Assembly: GCF_049686335.1 (NCBI RefSeq)
Contig: NZ_JBAVHX010000008.1
Span: 303,165-367,164 of the forward strand
DNA from: Buttiauxella sp049686335
Lineage (GTDB): Bacteria > Pseudomonadota > Gammaproteobacteria > Enterobacterales > Enterobacteriaceae
DNA: 64,000 nt
Direction: 5' to 3'
Positions 51,392 through 60,317 of this stretch are shown piece by piece. The notes under the pieces are model-generated. The model had not been told where the DNA came from. It did not search any database and saw only the letters and a list, made by a program, of their open reading frames with translations. Numbering within the stretch: position 1 is the first letter of the stretch; each line of letters starts with the position of its first letter. The position numbers were made by a program, and so were the translations under genes.

Positions 51392-52141
51392 GTGTTTATT
51401 GGTGTAGTTAGCCTGTTTCCAGAGATGTTCCGCGCGATTACCGACTTCGGGGTAACTGGCCGGGCAGTAAAAAATGGCCTGCTGAGCATCCAAAGCTGGA
51501 GTCCACGTGACTTCACTTATGACCGGCACCGTACCGTGGACGATCGTCCTTACGGCGGCGGACCGGGTATGCTTATGATGGTAAACCCTTTGCGGGAAGC
51601 CATCCACGCAGCGAAAGCAGCGGCAGGGGAAGGTGCTAAGGTTATCTATCTTTCACCTCAGGGACGCAAGCTTGATCAAGAAGGCGTCAGCGAGCTGGCA
51701 ACAAATGAGAAGTTAATTCTGGTTTGTGGTCGGTACGAAGGGATAGATGAGCGCGTAATCCAAACCGAAATTGATGAAGAATGGTCAATCGGCGATTACG
51801 TACTCAGCGGTGGTGAATTACCAGCGATGGTGCTGATTGACTCAGTTTCACGGTTTATTCCGGGAGTTCTGGGACATCAGTCATCGGCAATCGAAGATTC
51901 GTTTGCAGATGGATTGCTGGACTGCCCACACTATACTCGTCCTGAAGTGTTAGAAGGCATGGAGGTTCCGCCAGTTTTACTGTCGGGTAACCATGCTGAG
52001 ATTCGACGTTGGCGCCTGAAGCAGTCGCTTGGCCGTACCTGGCTTAGAAGACCTGAACTTCTGGAAAACCTGGCTCTGACTGAAGAGCAAGCAAGGTTGC
52101 TGGTGGAGTTCCAACGGGAACACGCAAATACAGCAACATAA
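51392..52141 (+). CDS. trmD: tRNA (guanine-37-N1) methyltransferase TrmD
   Basis: The 249-residue SPOUT methyltransferase (E. coli 255) uses a GTG start with GGAG eight bases upstream. The trefoil knot segments are visible as LSPQGRKLDQEGV, LVCGRYEGIDERV and YVLSGGELPAMV; the C-terminal domain begins DSFADGLLDCPHYTRP. It makes m1G37, which prevents frameshifting. It is a few residues shorter than E. coli at the C-terminus. Confidence 0.96.
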   Translation: MFIGVVSLFPEMFRAITDFGVTGRAVKNGLLSIQSWSPRDFTYDRHRTVDDRPYGGGPGMLMMVNPLREAIHAAKAAAGEGAKVIYLSPQGRKLDQEGVSELATNEKLILVCGRYEGIDERVIQTEIDEEWSIGDYVLSGGELPAMVLIDSVSRFIPGVLGHQSSAIEDSFADGLLDCPHYTRPEVLEGMEVPPVLLSGNHAEIRRWRLKQSLGRTWLRRPELLENLALTEEQARLLVEFQREHANTAT

Positions 52142-52200
52142 ACATGATGGGAAGGCGTAAGCCCCCGAATATCAGTTTACCCAGGATAAGAGACAAAATT

Positions 52201-52551
52201 ATGAGCAACATTATTAAGCAAATTGAACAAGAACAGATGAAACAGGATGTACCTTCATTCCGTCCGGGTGATTCCGTGGAAGTGAAAGTATGGGTCGTTG
52301 AAGGTTCTAAAAAACGTCTGCAGGCATTTGAGGGCGTGGTTATTGCAATCCGTAACCGCGGTCTGCACTCTGCATTCACTGTTCGTAAAATTTCCAACGG
52401 CGAAGGTGTTGAGCGTGTATTCCAGACTCACTCCCCAGTAATCGACAGCATTACTGTTAAACGTCGTGGTGCCGTTCGTAAAGCTAAACTGTACTACCTG
52501 CGTGAGCGTACTGGTAAATCTGCTCGTATCAAAGAGCGTCTTACTAAGTAA
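52201..52551 (+). CDS. rplS: 50S ribosomal protein bL19
   Basis: The 116-residue protein starts MSNIIKQIEQEQMKQDVPSF; the ATG at 52201 is 57 bases inside the longer open frame. It is the last gene of the operon. It helps form the intersubunit bridge. Confidence 0.97.
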   Translation: MSNIIKQIEQEQMKQDVPSFRPGDSVEVKVWVVEGSKKRLQAFEGVVIAIRNRGLHSAFTVRKISNGEGVERVFQTHSPVIDSITVKRRGAVRKAKLYYLRERTGKSARIKERLTK

Positions 52552-52576
52552 GATTTCGCTAACGCGACATCCATAT

Positions 52577-52605
52577 AAAGGGCTGCCATTTGGCAGCCCT
52601 TTTTT
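52577..52605. terminator. Terminator of the rpsP-rplS operon and of yfiL
   Basis: AAAGGGCTGCCA-TT-TGGCAGCCCTTTTTT, usable in both directions between the convergent genes. Confidence 0.9.
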
Positions 52606-52607
52606 GT

Positions 52608-52979
52608 TTAGCGCATCAGTGATTCCTGTAATCCCTCACGGCTGGCTTTGTCCCATATCGCGCGTCGCTCAGCCACGTCAGGCAGGGTTTCACAACTCGC
52701 CGGGAATGATTTCCCGCTCTGTCCTTGAATCGCTAAGAACTTCGGATCACAAATCCGCTGCTGCCCGTCGGCATACCCCTTTAACCACTCTTCGCGATCC
52801 ACATTCTCATCGTTATGCAAATGCGCAATCACGGGATTACTGCGTACAGGCTGCCCGGACATCGCATCATCCCAACCCGCCTGATACCAGTCGGTCGGTG
52901 CCGGAGTGGGAGCATGTGTGTAGGGATCAACGTAACAAGCAGACAAAAACAGGATCGGAATCAGGGCTAAACAGCGCAT
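52608..52979 (-). CDS. yfiL: DUF2799 lipoprotein YfiL
   Basis: The 123-residue lipoprotein has a signal peptide with lipobox LSAC (Cys15) and the conserved HAPTPAPTDWYQAGWDDAMS segment seen in E. coli YfiL (121). Its function is unknown. It is convergent with rplS and divergent from aroF. Confidence 0.88.
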   Translation of the reverse strand: MRCLALIPILFLSACYVDPYTHAPTPAPTDWYQAGWDDAMSGQPVRSNPVIAHLHNDENVDREEWLKGYADGQQRICDPKFLAIQGQSGKSFPASCETLPDVAERRAIWDKASREGLQESLMR

Positions 52980-53094
52980 AGTGGGATATCCATTTCAAAG
53001 CGTATTACCTGAGCATAGAGCGATTATGGCTTTGCATTAGGCTATTTTCACAGAGTGCATGGTTGCGCATAAAAACAGCGTGGTTATGCATCCA

Positions 53095-53174
53095 TGTACA
53101 TTAAACTTTACAGTGAATGCACTCTAACGTGCTACAGGCGGCAATTAATTGCTTGGTGTAATTTATTGTTTACG
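53095..53174 (+). promoter_or_regulatory. TyrR boxes upstream of aroF
   Basis: Two sequences match the TyrR consensus TGTAAA-N6-TTTACA: TGTACA-N6-TTTACA at 53095-53112 and TGTAAT-N6-TTTACG at 53157-53174. E. coli aroF-tyrA is repressed by TyrR with tyrosine through several such boxes. A third weaker box was not resolved by eye. Confidence 0.75.
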
Positions 53175-53267
53175 TATTATGGATTGCATTCTTTACTAAA
53201 GCTGGTAAGGTAGTGCCATCCTCACTGAGGAAACGACTATCGCAAACGAGCTAACAGGATCGCCATC

Positions 53268-54338
53268 ATGCAAAAAGACGCGCTAAACAACGTACATATT
53301 TCTGACGAACAGGTATTAATCACTCCGGATCAACTGAAAGCGGAATTCCCGCTGACTGCGGCTCAAGAAGCGCAGATCGAACAATCCCGTCAGACAATTT
53401 CCGATATTATCGCTGGCCGTGATCCTCGTCTGTTGGTGGTGTGTGGACCTTGCTCAATCCACGATCCTGATACCGCGATTGAATATGCTCGTCGTTTTAA
53501 AACGTTGTCTGAACAAGTTAGCGATAGTCTGTACCTCGTGATGCGCGTCTATTTTGAAAAGCCACGTACTACTGTTGGCTGGAAAGGTCTTATCAACGAT
53601 CCACATATGGATGGCTCGTTTGATGTTGAAGCTGGTTTGAAAATTGCTCGTCACTTGCTCGTCGAATTGGTCAGCATGGGCCTGCCACTGGCGACGGAAG
53701 CACTGGACCCGAACAGCCCGCAATACCTTGGCGATCTGTTCAGTTGGTCTGCAATCGGCGCACGTACTACTGAATCCCAGACTCACCGTGAAATGGCTTC
53801 TGGCCTGTCAATGCCAGTTGGATTTAAAAACGGCACCGACGGTAGCCTCGGTACTGCGATTAATGCGATGCGTGCCGCATCTATGCCGCACCGTTTCGTC
53901 GGTATCAACCAGGCGGGCCAGGTTTGCTTGCTGCAAACGCAGGGCAACCCTGATGGCCATGTGATTTTACGTGGCGGCAAAGCGCCAAACTACAGCCCGG
54001 CAGATGTCGCGCAATGTGAAAAAGAGATGGAGCAGGCGGGACTCCGCCCAGCCTTGATGATAGATTGCAGCCATGGCAACTCAAACAAAGACTACCGCCG
54101 CCAGCCGGGTGTGGCTGAATCAGCTGTCGCTCAAATTAAAGATGGTAACCGTTCGATTATTGGCCTGATGATTGAAAGCAACATCCATGAAGGTAATCAA
54201 TCTTCAGAACAACCACGCAGTGAAATGAAGTACGGCGTTTCTGTCACTGATGCTTGCATCGACTGGGCGACCACAGAGACATTACTGCGCGAGATTCATC
54301 AGGATCTGAACGGTACGCTTGCGGCGCGTAAGGCATAA
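53268..54338 (+). CDS. aroF: Tyr-sensitive DAHP synthase AroF
   Basis: The 356-residue enzyme (E. coli length) condenses phosphoenolpyruvate with erythrose-4-phosphate, the first step of the shikimate pathway. Active-site segments VVCGPCSIHDP, RVYFEKPRTTVGWKG, GARTTESQTHREMASGLSMP and IDCSHGNSNKDY are intact. Feedback inhibition by tyrosine is inferred from its place next to tyrA and the TyrR boxes. Confidence 0.97.
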   Translation: MQKDALNNVHISDEQVLITPDQLKAEFPLTAAQEAQIEQSRQTISDIIAGRDPRLLVVCGPCSIHDPDTAIEYARRFKTLSEQVSDSLYLVMRVYFEKPRTTVGWKGLINDPHMDGSFDVEAGLKIARHLLVELVSMGLPLATEALDPNSPQYLGDLFSWSAIGARTTESQTHREMASGLSMPVGFKNGTDGSLGTAINAMRAASMPHRFVGINQAGQVCLLQTQGNPDGHVILRGGKAPNYSPADVAQCEKEMEQAGLRPALMIDCSHGNSNKDYRRQPGVAESAVAQIKDGNRSIIGLMIESNIHEGNQSSEQPRSEMKYGVSVTDACIDWATTETLLREIHQDLNGTLAARKA

Positions 54339-54349
54339 GAGGTTTTACT

Positions 54350-55471
54350 ATGGTGGCTGAACTGACCGCGCTGCGCGATCAAATTGACGAAGTGGATAAG
54401 GCGTTGCTGGGATTACTGGCACGTCGCCTGGAATTGGTAGCGGAAGTTGGCGAAGTCAAAAGCCAGTATGGTTTGCCGATTTATGTTCCGGAACGTGAGG
54501 CTGCAATGCTAGCTTCGCGCCGCAAAGAAGCGGAAGCGTTGGGTGTTCCTCCTGACCTGATTGAAGATGTATTACGTCGGGTCATGCGCGAGTCCTATTC
54601 GAGCGAGAATGACAAAGGGTTTAAAACGCTATTCCCTGCGCTACGTCCGGTGGTGATTGTCGGCGGTGGTGGGCAGATGGGGCGCATGTTCGAAAAGATG
54701 CTCACCCTTTCTGGCTATCAGGTGCGCATTCTTGAAAAAGAAGATTGGGCACAGGCTGCAGAATTGATGGCCGATGCGGGCATGGTGATTGTCAGTGTGC
54801 CGATTCATATTACCGAGCAAGTTATCGCTCAACTGCCGCGCTTGCCTGAAGACTGCATTCTGGTCGATCTGGCATCTGTAAAAAATGGTCCACTACAAGC
54901 CATGCTGGCAGCGCATCAGGGCCCGGTTCTCGGGCTACACCCGATGTTCGGTCCAGATAGCGGAAGCCTTGCGAAGCAAGTTGTAGTGTATTGCGACGGC
55001 CGCCAACCCGAAGCTTATCAGTGGTTTCTGGAACAAATTCAGGTTTGGGGAGCGCGTTTACATCGTTCCACCGCGGTTGAACACGATCAGAACATGGCGT
55101 TTATTCAGGCGCTGCGCCATTTTGCAACCTTTGCATATGGTCTGCACCTGGCTGAAGAGAATGTGCAGCTTGAGCAGTTACTTGCGCTTTCATCACCTAT
55201 TTATCGCCTGGAACTGGCGATGGTGGGTCGTCTGTTCGCACAAGACCCACAGCTTTACGCCGATATTATTATGTCCTCGGAAAGCAATCTGGATCTTATT
55301 AAGCGTTACTACAAACGATTTGGTGAGGCGATTAGCTTACTTGAGCATGGTGATAAGCAAGCTTTCATCGACAGCTTCCGTAAAGTCGAACAGTGGTTTG
55401 GCGATTACGCGCAGCGCTTCCAGAGCGAAAGTCGAACTTTGTTACGTCAGGCAAATGATAGCCGACCGTAA
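54350..55471 (+). CDS. tyrA: Chorismate mutase/prephenate dehydrogenase TyrA
   Basis: The 373-residue bifunctional enzyme (E. coli length) has a chorismate mutase domain at about 1-90 (LRDQIDEVDKALLGLLARRL). The NAD-dependent dehydrogenase domain follows (VVIVGGGGQMGRMFEKML at about 100-117; LHPMFGPDSGSLAKQ). It makes 4-hydroxyphenylpyruvate for tyrosine. It lies 11 bases after aroF in one operon. Confidence 0.97.
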   Translation: MVAELTALRDQIDEVDKALLGLLARRLELVAEVGEVKSQYGLPIYVPEREAAMLASRRKEAEALGVPPDLIEDVLRRVMRESYSSENDKGFKTLFPALRPVVIVGGGGQMGRMFEKMLTLSGYQVRILEKEDWAQAAELMADAGMVIVSVPIHITEQVIAQLPRLPEDCILVDLASVKNGPLQAMLAAHQGPVLGLHPMFGPDSGSLAKQVVVYCDGRQPEAYQWFLEQIQVWGARLHRSTAVEHDQNMAFIQALRHFATFAYGLHLAEENVQLEQLLALSSPIYRLELAMVGRLFAQDPQLYADIIMSSESNLDLIKRYYKRFGEAISLLEHGDKQAFIDSFRKVEQWFGDYAQRFQSESRTLLRQANDSRP

Positions 55472-55498
55472 ATTCGATAAAGGTTTTATACTCAAAAG

Positions 55499-55526
55499 CC
55501 ATCAGGGAAACCTGGTGGTTTTTTTA
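55499..55526 (+). terminator. Terminator of aroF-tyrA
   Basis: CCATCAGG-GAAA-CCTGGTGG followed by TTTTTTT, 28 bases after the tyrA stop and just before the lactonase gene. Confidence 0.88.
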
Positions 55527-55546
55527 TTGGCTAAAAGGATAGAGAA

Positions 55547-56422
55547 ATGGCGCAGCCGCAAGTTCTGTTCGATTACACTGGTCACCTGCCTGAATGCCCT
55601 ACGTGGAGTGCAGAGGAAAACTGTCTTTACTGGACGGACATTCTTGAGAATGAAATTCATCGATACAACACCACAAGTCATCAACATGATGTGATTAAGT
55701 TTTCCGAAGAAGTCGGCTGTTTTGCTTTGTGTGAAACAGGGGGCTTTATTGTCGCGTTGCGAAGTGGAATTTATCTCACTAACCGTACAGGCCTTATCAC
55801 GCGCAAAGTCTGTGATAACCCGAGTAACCCCGCTTTGGCGCGTTTCAATGATGGCGGCACTGACAGAGAAGGGCGTTTTTACGCGGGAACATTTTGGGGG
55901 CCTGGAGACTTCAATGGGGCATTGTTATGCCGTGTTGATAACGATCTGACTGCGCATGTTATCCAGCACGATATTCATGGCGCAAACGGTCTGGCATTTA
56001 GTGAAGATAAAAAATGGATGTATACATCTGATACGCCTAACCGTGTGATTTATCGAACACCGCTGGAAGAAAATGGTGAGCCAGGCAAGCGTGAAGTGTT
56101 TAAGCGTTTTGAGCCAGGGCAGGGGATACCTGATGGTGCGGCGATTGACGAAGAAGGATGCTACTGGACGGCGTTGTTTGATGGTTACCGCATCGCTCGT
56201 TTATCCCTTGAGGGCGAGGTACGGGAAGAGTATCAGTTGCCGGTTCGCTGCCCAACGATGGTGTGTTTCGGTGGTGATGATATGAAAACGCTGTTCATCA
56301 CGACGACGCGAGAAGATATGGACGAGGCGGAAGTGGCCCAAAGGCCGCTTTCCGGTGCAATATTTACGCTACAAGTCACGGTTGCGGGGATGCCTAAACT
56401 GAAGTTCAAAGTGAACCAGTAA
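55547..56422 (+). CDS. SMP-30/gluconolactonase family protein
   Basis: The 291-residue six-bladed propeller protein has the SMP-30 motifs LPECPTWSAEENCLYWTDI (metal Glu16 region), RFNDGGTDREGRFYAGTF and GANGLAFSEDKKWMYTSDTP. Members hydrolyse sugar lactones such as gluconolactone or arabinonolactone with a bound divalent metal. AGGA lies seven bases before the ATG. It is inserted between tyrA and pheA, which are direct neighbours in E. coli; no sugar genes are adjacent, so the substrate is open. Confidence 0.87.
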   Translation: MAQPQVLFDYTGHLPECPTWSAEENCLYWTDILENEIHRYNTTSHQHDVIKFSEEVGCFALCETGGFIVALRSGIYLTNRTGLITRKVCDNPSNPALARFNDGGTDREGRFYAGTFWGPGDFNGALLCRVDNDLTAHVIQHDIHGANGLAFSEDKKWMYTSDTPNRVIYRTPLEENGEPGKREVFKRFEPGQGIPDGAAIDEEGCYWTALFDGYRIARLSLEGEVREEYQLPVRCPTMVCFGGDDMKTLFITTTREDMDEAEVAQRPLSGAIFTLQVTVAGMPKLKFKVNQ

Positions 56423-56451
56423 GCCAGCATTACGCTGGCTTACTACCAGTC

Positions 56452-57612
56452 TTATGCCGGATTGACAGGCACAACATTCTCACTTGGGTAACAGCCGAGC
56501 ACTTTCATCGAACGGGTAATTTCACCCAGTTCGCGGAGTGCTTTGCGCATGGCTTCGTCATTCAGATTTGCCTGAACATCCAGATAAAACATCTCTTCCC
56601 ACGGGTTGCCGTTAATTGGGCGCGATTCTAATTTTGTCATGATCAGATTGTGATTTCGTAACACCAGAAGCGCTTCTACTAATGCACCCGCTTGCTGACC
56701 TGTCGCCATCAGCAAGGTTGTTTTGGCTGGAACCTGGTCGGTCACTTCAATCGATTTGCGAGCCAGTACGATGAAACGGGTGATGTTTTGCGTCTGGTTT
56801 GCCAGATTACGTTCCAGAACTTGCAAACCATACAACGCCCCACCGGCTTCACTACCAAGCGCTGCGACATGTGGCGAGTTTGCCTGAGCCACTTTTTCCA
56901 TCGCTGCAGAAGTACTTTCGCAGTATTCGATTTTCCAGTTTGGATAACGATTAATGAATTGGCTGCATTGCTGGAAAGGTTGTGGATGGCTGTACACCGT
57001 ATGGATAGTTTCTAAATCTGTCGTGCCTTTGACCAGTACGCAGTGATCGATGGGTACAGTCATTTCGGCAACGATGGACAAGCTCGTATGCTGCAATAAA
57101 TCGTAGACATCATTTATTGCACCGGAACTGGTGTTTTCCAGCGGTACCACGGCGTAATCAGCCTGACCCGTTTCAACCTGGTTAAAGATATCGTGGAATT
57201 TGGCACAACCACTTTCGATGAATTGCTCAAAATGACGAGCGGCATACTGACGGGCGGCCAGGTGCGAGTAAGAACCTTTCGGGCCGAGGAAAGCAATCCG
57301 CGCCGATTGCGGATTAGTTTTGTTAAGGTGCTGCTGTAATAGCGCTTGCTGCGTCAGAACTGAATCTTCAATGATCAGTTGGAAGAGGCGCGTAATATAA
57401 TGAGCATCCAGGTTATGCGCTTTACCTAAGCTAATCAGGCGCTCCAGCAAATCACGCTCGCGGTCGATATCACGTACCGGGCGGTGAGTCGCGAGCTTGG
57501 CTTTTCCGACTTCTACAGCCAATAAGCGACGTTCTGCCAGCAGTGCCAGCAATTTTACATCCAGGGCGCTGATTTTATCGCGCAGTGCCAGCAATGGGTT
57601 TGTCTCACTCAT
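56452..57612 (-). CDS. pheA: Chorismate mutase/prephenate dehydratase PheA
   Basis: The 386-residue bifunctional enzyme (E. coli length) starts at MSETNPLLALRDKIS (ATG 57610-57612). The longer open frame would run into the attenuator and is rejected. Chorismate mutase covers about 1-95, the dehydratase about 105-285 (FLGPKGSYSHLAAR, ENTSSGAINDVYDLL), and the ACT regulatory domain is C-terminal (ESRPINGNPWEEMFYLDV). It makes phenylpyruvate and is controlled by pheL attenuation. Confidence 0.97.
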   Translation of the reverse strand: MSETNPLLALRDKISALDVKLLALLAERRLLAVEVGKAKLATHRPVRDIDRERDLLERLISLGKAHNLDAHYITRLFQLIIEDSVLTQQALLQQHLNKTNPQSARIAFLGPKGSYSHLAARQYAARHFEQFIESGCAKFHDIFNQVETGQADYAVVPLENTSSGAINDVYDLLQHTSLSIVAEMTVPIDHCVLVKGTTDLETIHTVYSHPQPFQQCSQFINRYPNWKIEYCESTSAAMEKVAQANSPHVAALGSEAGGALYGLQVLERNLANQTQNITRFIVLARKSIEVTDQVPAKTTLLMATGQQAGALVEALLVLRNHNLIMTKLESRPINGNPWEEMFYLDVQANLNDEAMRKALRELGEITRSMKVLGCYPSENVVPVNPA

Positions 57613-57635
57613 AACGCTACCTTTTCGAAGTCCAT

Positions 57636-57662
57636 AAAAAAGGCCTCCCGCTTGGGGAGGCC
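57636..57662 (-). terminator. pheA attenuator
   Basis: On the minus strand GGCCTCCC-CAAGC-GGGAGGCC is followed by TTTTTTAT, between pheL and pheA. This is the rho-independent attenuator of the phenylalanine operon. Confidence 0.92.
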
Positions 57663-57710
57663 TGTTTGTTCGTCTTCGCATTCTTTATCACACGACGAAT
57701 TGCCTCCCAT

Positions 57711-57758
57711 TCAGGGGAAGGTAAAAAAGAATGCGAAGAAAAACGGAATAAATTTCAT
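57711..57758 (-). CDS. pheL: PheL leader peptide
   Basis: The 15-codon frame encodes MKFIPFFFAFFFTFP, with seven phenylalanines. It is the pheA leader peptide, differing from the E. coli sequence only at residues 3-4 (FI for HI). Stalling at the Phe codons when charged tRNA-Phe is scarce prevents formation of the attenuator hairpin. Too short for standard gene callers. Confidence 0.95.
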   Translation of the reverse strand: MKFIPFFFAFFFTFP

Positions 57759-57814
57759 GGTTGGTTCCTGATAAGTCAGACAAGTAAGGTACTCGGTCTG
57801 TTTTCGCTCTGTCA

Positions 57815-57840
57815 ATAAAAAACGCGCCCGGAGGCGCGTT
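57815..57840 (-). terminator. raiA terminator
   Basis: On the minus strand AACGCGCC-TCCG-GGCGCGTTTTTTATT, 22 bases after the raiA stop. Confidence 0.88.
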
Positions 57841-57861
57841 GAGTATCATAAAGCTAATTCG

Positions 57862-58200
57862 TTACTCTTCTTCAACTTCCGCGATAGCAACGTCTTTCAC
57901 TGAACCTGCTGTGCGACGCGCTTCACCCTTGTGTTGCACTTTATTCAACTGCCGCTCCAGTTTGTTGATCAAATCGTTGATAGCCGTATACATATCATCG
58001 TGTTTGGCGCTCGCTACGAGCTGGCCGTTTGGCGTATTAATGGTGGCATCAGCCACGAAACCTTTCGGTTCTTTGGACAAAACAATGTGTGGGTTAATTA
58101 AATGAGTTTGCCACTTGTCCAGTTTAGAGAGACGGTCTGCGACGTGCTGACGAATAGCTGGGGTGATTTCCATTTGCTTGCTGGTAATGTTCATTGTCAT
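57862..58200 (-). CDS. raiA: Ribosome-associated inhibitor RaiA
   Basis: The 112-residue protein (E. coli 113) starts MTMNITSKQMEITPAIRQHV and carries the basic patch that binds the 30S A and P sites. It inactivates 70S ribosomes in stationary phase and cold. The acidic end SVKDVAIAEVEEE is typical of the short HPF type. Confidence 0.96.
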   Translation of the reverse strand: MTMNITSKQMEITPAIRQHVADRLSKLDKWQTHLINPHIVLSKEPKGFVADATINTPNGQLVASAKHDDMYTAINDLINKLERQLNKVQHKGEARRTAGSVKDVAIAEVEEE

Positions 58201-58423
58201 AAAGTTACCTCTTGTCTTTCCCGTCTTGGTAACTCCAGCATACCTTTCTGAATGTCAAATTGTGTGATGCGCATCACACAATTTTGTCACTTTTTGTCAG
58301 TGAACCCTTTTTGTGAGGCAGGACAGGATCCCAGTTTTTAATGCTTGTGGAACTTAAGAATAGCGTCCATATTTGATTGGATGACTTGACGCTAAACCGT
58401 TTCAGTTTGACGATTCAGGCAAT

Positions 58424-58452
58424 AAAAATGGCAGCCAATGGCTGCCATTTTG
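58424..58452 (-). terminator. bamD terminator
   Basis: AATGGCAGCC-ATT-GGCTGCCATT followed by TTTATT on the minus strand, just after the bamD stop. Confidence 0.85.
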
Positions 58453-58468
58453 TTTTAAAATCGAGCTA

Positions 58469-59206
58469 TCAGGTGTTGCTGCTGTTAGCCGCGATAATTT
58501 TTGCAACTTTTTCAGCTTGAGCTGGCATTTGCATTTCTCGGTAAGCATTTTCCATCAGTTTCAGACCATCACGGGTGGCCTGAGTATCAGGGAAATCACG
58601 CAACATTCCTTCGACACGGTTAACTACTGCAACCCATGCGCCGCGTTTAGTGTAGTATTGCGCCACGGAAAGCTCATATTTCGCTAAACGATCTTTCAGG
58701 AACACCAAACGCTTAGTGGCGTCAGTGACATACTGGCTTTTCGGGTAACCTCGAACCAGCTTAGAGAAATCATTGAATGCGTCGCGCGCATGAGCAGGAT
58801 CACGGTCAGAACGATCTACGCCAAAGAAACCTTGTAATGCGCTATCATCCAGCGCCATGTCCGTCAGACCACGCATATAAAGTACGTAGTCGATGTTTGG
58901 ATGGGTAGGATTTAGACGCATAAAGCGGTCAATAGCTGCCTGAGCCAGTGGCAAGTCAGCATTCTTGTAGTAGGCGTAAATAAGATCTAACTGCACTTGC
59001 TGCGAGTAAGGCCCGAACGGATAACGGTTATCCAGCGCTTCCAGTTGCGTTATCGCCGCTTTAAAGTTACCGTCCTGCAACTTTTGTTGGGCAGTCGCAT
59101 AGATCTCAGAAGGTGGACTATCAGGAACCTCATCCTTGGAACTGGAGCAACCAGCCAAAGCCAGGCTCAACGTGGCTGCTGCCACCAGATATTTCATACG
59201 CGTCAT
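58469..59206 (-). CDS. bamD: Outer membrane assembly lipoprotein BamD
   Basis: The 245-residue lipoprotein (E. coli length) has lipobox LALAGC (Cys20) and TPR repeats (for example EIYATAQQKLQDGNFKAAIT, NADLPLAQAAIDRFMRLNP). It is the essential accessory of the BamA beta-barrel assembly machine. It is divergent from rluD with a 130-base gap. Confidence 0.97.
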   Translation of the reverse strand: MTRMKYLVAAATLSLALAGCSSSKDEVPDSPPSEIYATAQQKLQDGNFKAAITQLEALDNRYPFGPYSQQVQLDLIYAYYKNADLPLAQAAIDRFMRLNPTHPNIDYVLYMRGLTDMALDDSALQGFFGVDRSDRDPAHARDAFNDFSKLVRGYPKSQYVTDATKRLVFLKDRLAKYELSVAQYYTKRGAWVAVVNRVEGMLRDFPDTQATRDGLKLMENAYREMQMPAQAEKVAKIIAANSSNT

Positions 59207-59336
59207 GACGTTTTGACTTTCCTCAGAATGTTATCCGGGAGGCTCACAGTACCAGCTCCCGATAAAGACCAGCTACAATAGCACACTATATTAAACGGCA
59301 TTGCCGTAAAACCCAACGTTAACGAAGAAGCTGTCT

Positions 59337-60317
59337 ATGGCACAACTAGTACAACTCAACGCAACAGTATCCGAAACTCAACTCGGTCAACGCTTAGATC
59401 AAGCTTTGGCCGAATTGTTCCCGGATTATTCACGTTCGCGTATAAAAGAATGGATTTTAGATCAGCGCGTGCTGGTCAATGGCAAAATCAGCGACAAACC
59501 GAAAGAAAAAGTGTTGGGTGGAGAAAACGTCACTATCAATGCTGAAATCGAAGAGGATGTGCGCTGGGAACCACAAGACATCCCGCTCAATATCGTTTAC
59601 GAAGATGACGATATTCTGGTGATTAACAAACCGCGTGATTTCGTTGTGCATCCTGGTGCGGGTAACCCTGATGGGACCGTACTAAATGCGCTGCTGCATT
59701 ATTATCCGCCGATTGTTGATGTGCCACGTGCTGGCATTGTGCATCGTCTGGATAAAGACACGACAGGCTTGATGGTCGTCGCGAAAACCGTTCCTGCGCA
59801 AACTCACCTCGTTGAGGCATTGCAATTACGTGAAATCACACGTGAATATGAAGCGGTTGCAATCGGTCATATGACTGCGGGTGGCACAGTAGAAGAGCCA
59901 ATTAGCCGCCATCCGACCAAACGTACCCACATGTCTGTACATCCGATGGGTAAACCTGCGGTTACGCATTACCGAATCATGGAGCATTTCCGTGTGCACA
60001 CGCGTCTGCGTCTGCGTCTGGAAACCGGTCGTACGCACCAGATTCGCGTTCATATGGCGCATATCACTCATCCATTGGTGGGCGATCAGCTGTACGGTGG
60101 CCGTCCGCGCCCACCAAAAGGTGCGTCGGAAGAGTTTGTGAATGTGCTGCGCAAGTTTGACCGTCAGGCTCTGCATGCCACGATGCTTCGCCTTCATCAT
60201 CCAATCAGCGGTATGTTGATGGAATGGCATGCGCCAATCCCTCAGGATATGGTTGAGTTGATTGAAGCGCTGCGTGTTGATACAGAAATCCATAAGGATC
60301 AACTGGACTGGCTATGA
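59337..60317 (+). CDS. rluD: 23S rRNA pseudouridine synthase RluD
   Basis: The 326-residue enzyme (E. coli length) has an N-terminal S4 RNA-binding domain (about 17-75) and the catalytic motif GIVHRLDKDTTGLMVVAKT with Asp139. It makes pseudouridines 1911, 1915 and 1917 in helix 69. It overlaps pgeF by four bases (ATGA). Confidence 0.97.
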   Translation: MAQLVQLNATVSETQLGQRLDQALAELFPDYSRSRIKEWILDQRVLVNGKISDKPKEKVLGGENVTINAEIEEDVRWEPQDIPLNIVYEDDDILVINKPRDFVVHPGAGNPDGTVLNALLHYYPPIVDVPRAGIVHRLDKDTTGLMVVAKTVPAQTHLVEALQLREITREYEAVAIGHMTAGGTVEEPISRHPTKRTHMSVHPMGKPAVTHYRIMEHFRVHTRLRLRLETGRTHQIRVHMAHITHPLVGDQLYGGRPRPPKGASEEFVNVLRKFDRQALHATMLRLHHPISGMLMEWHAPIPQDMVELIEALRVDTEIHKDQLDWL

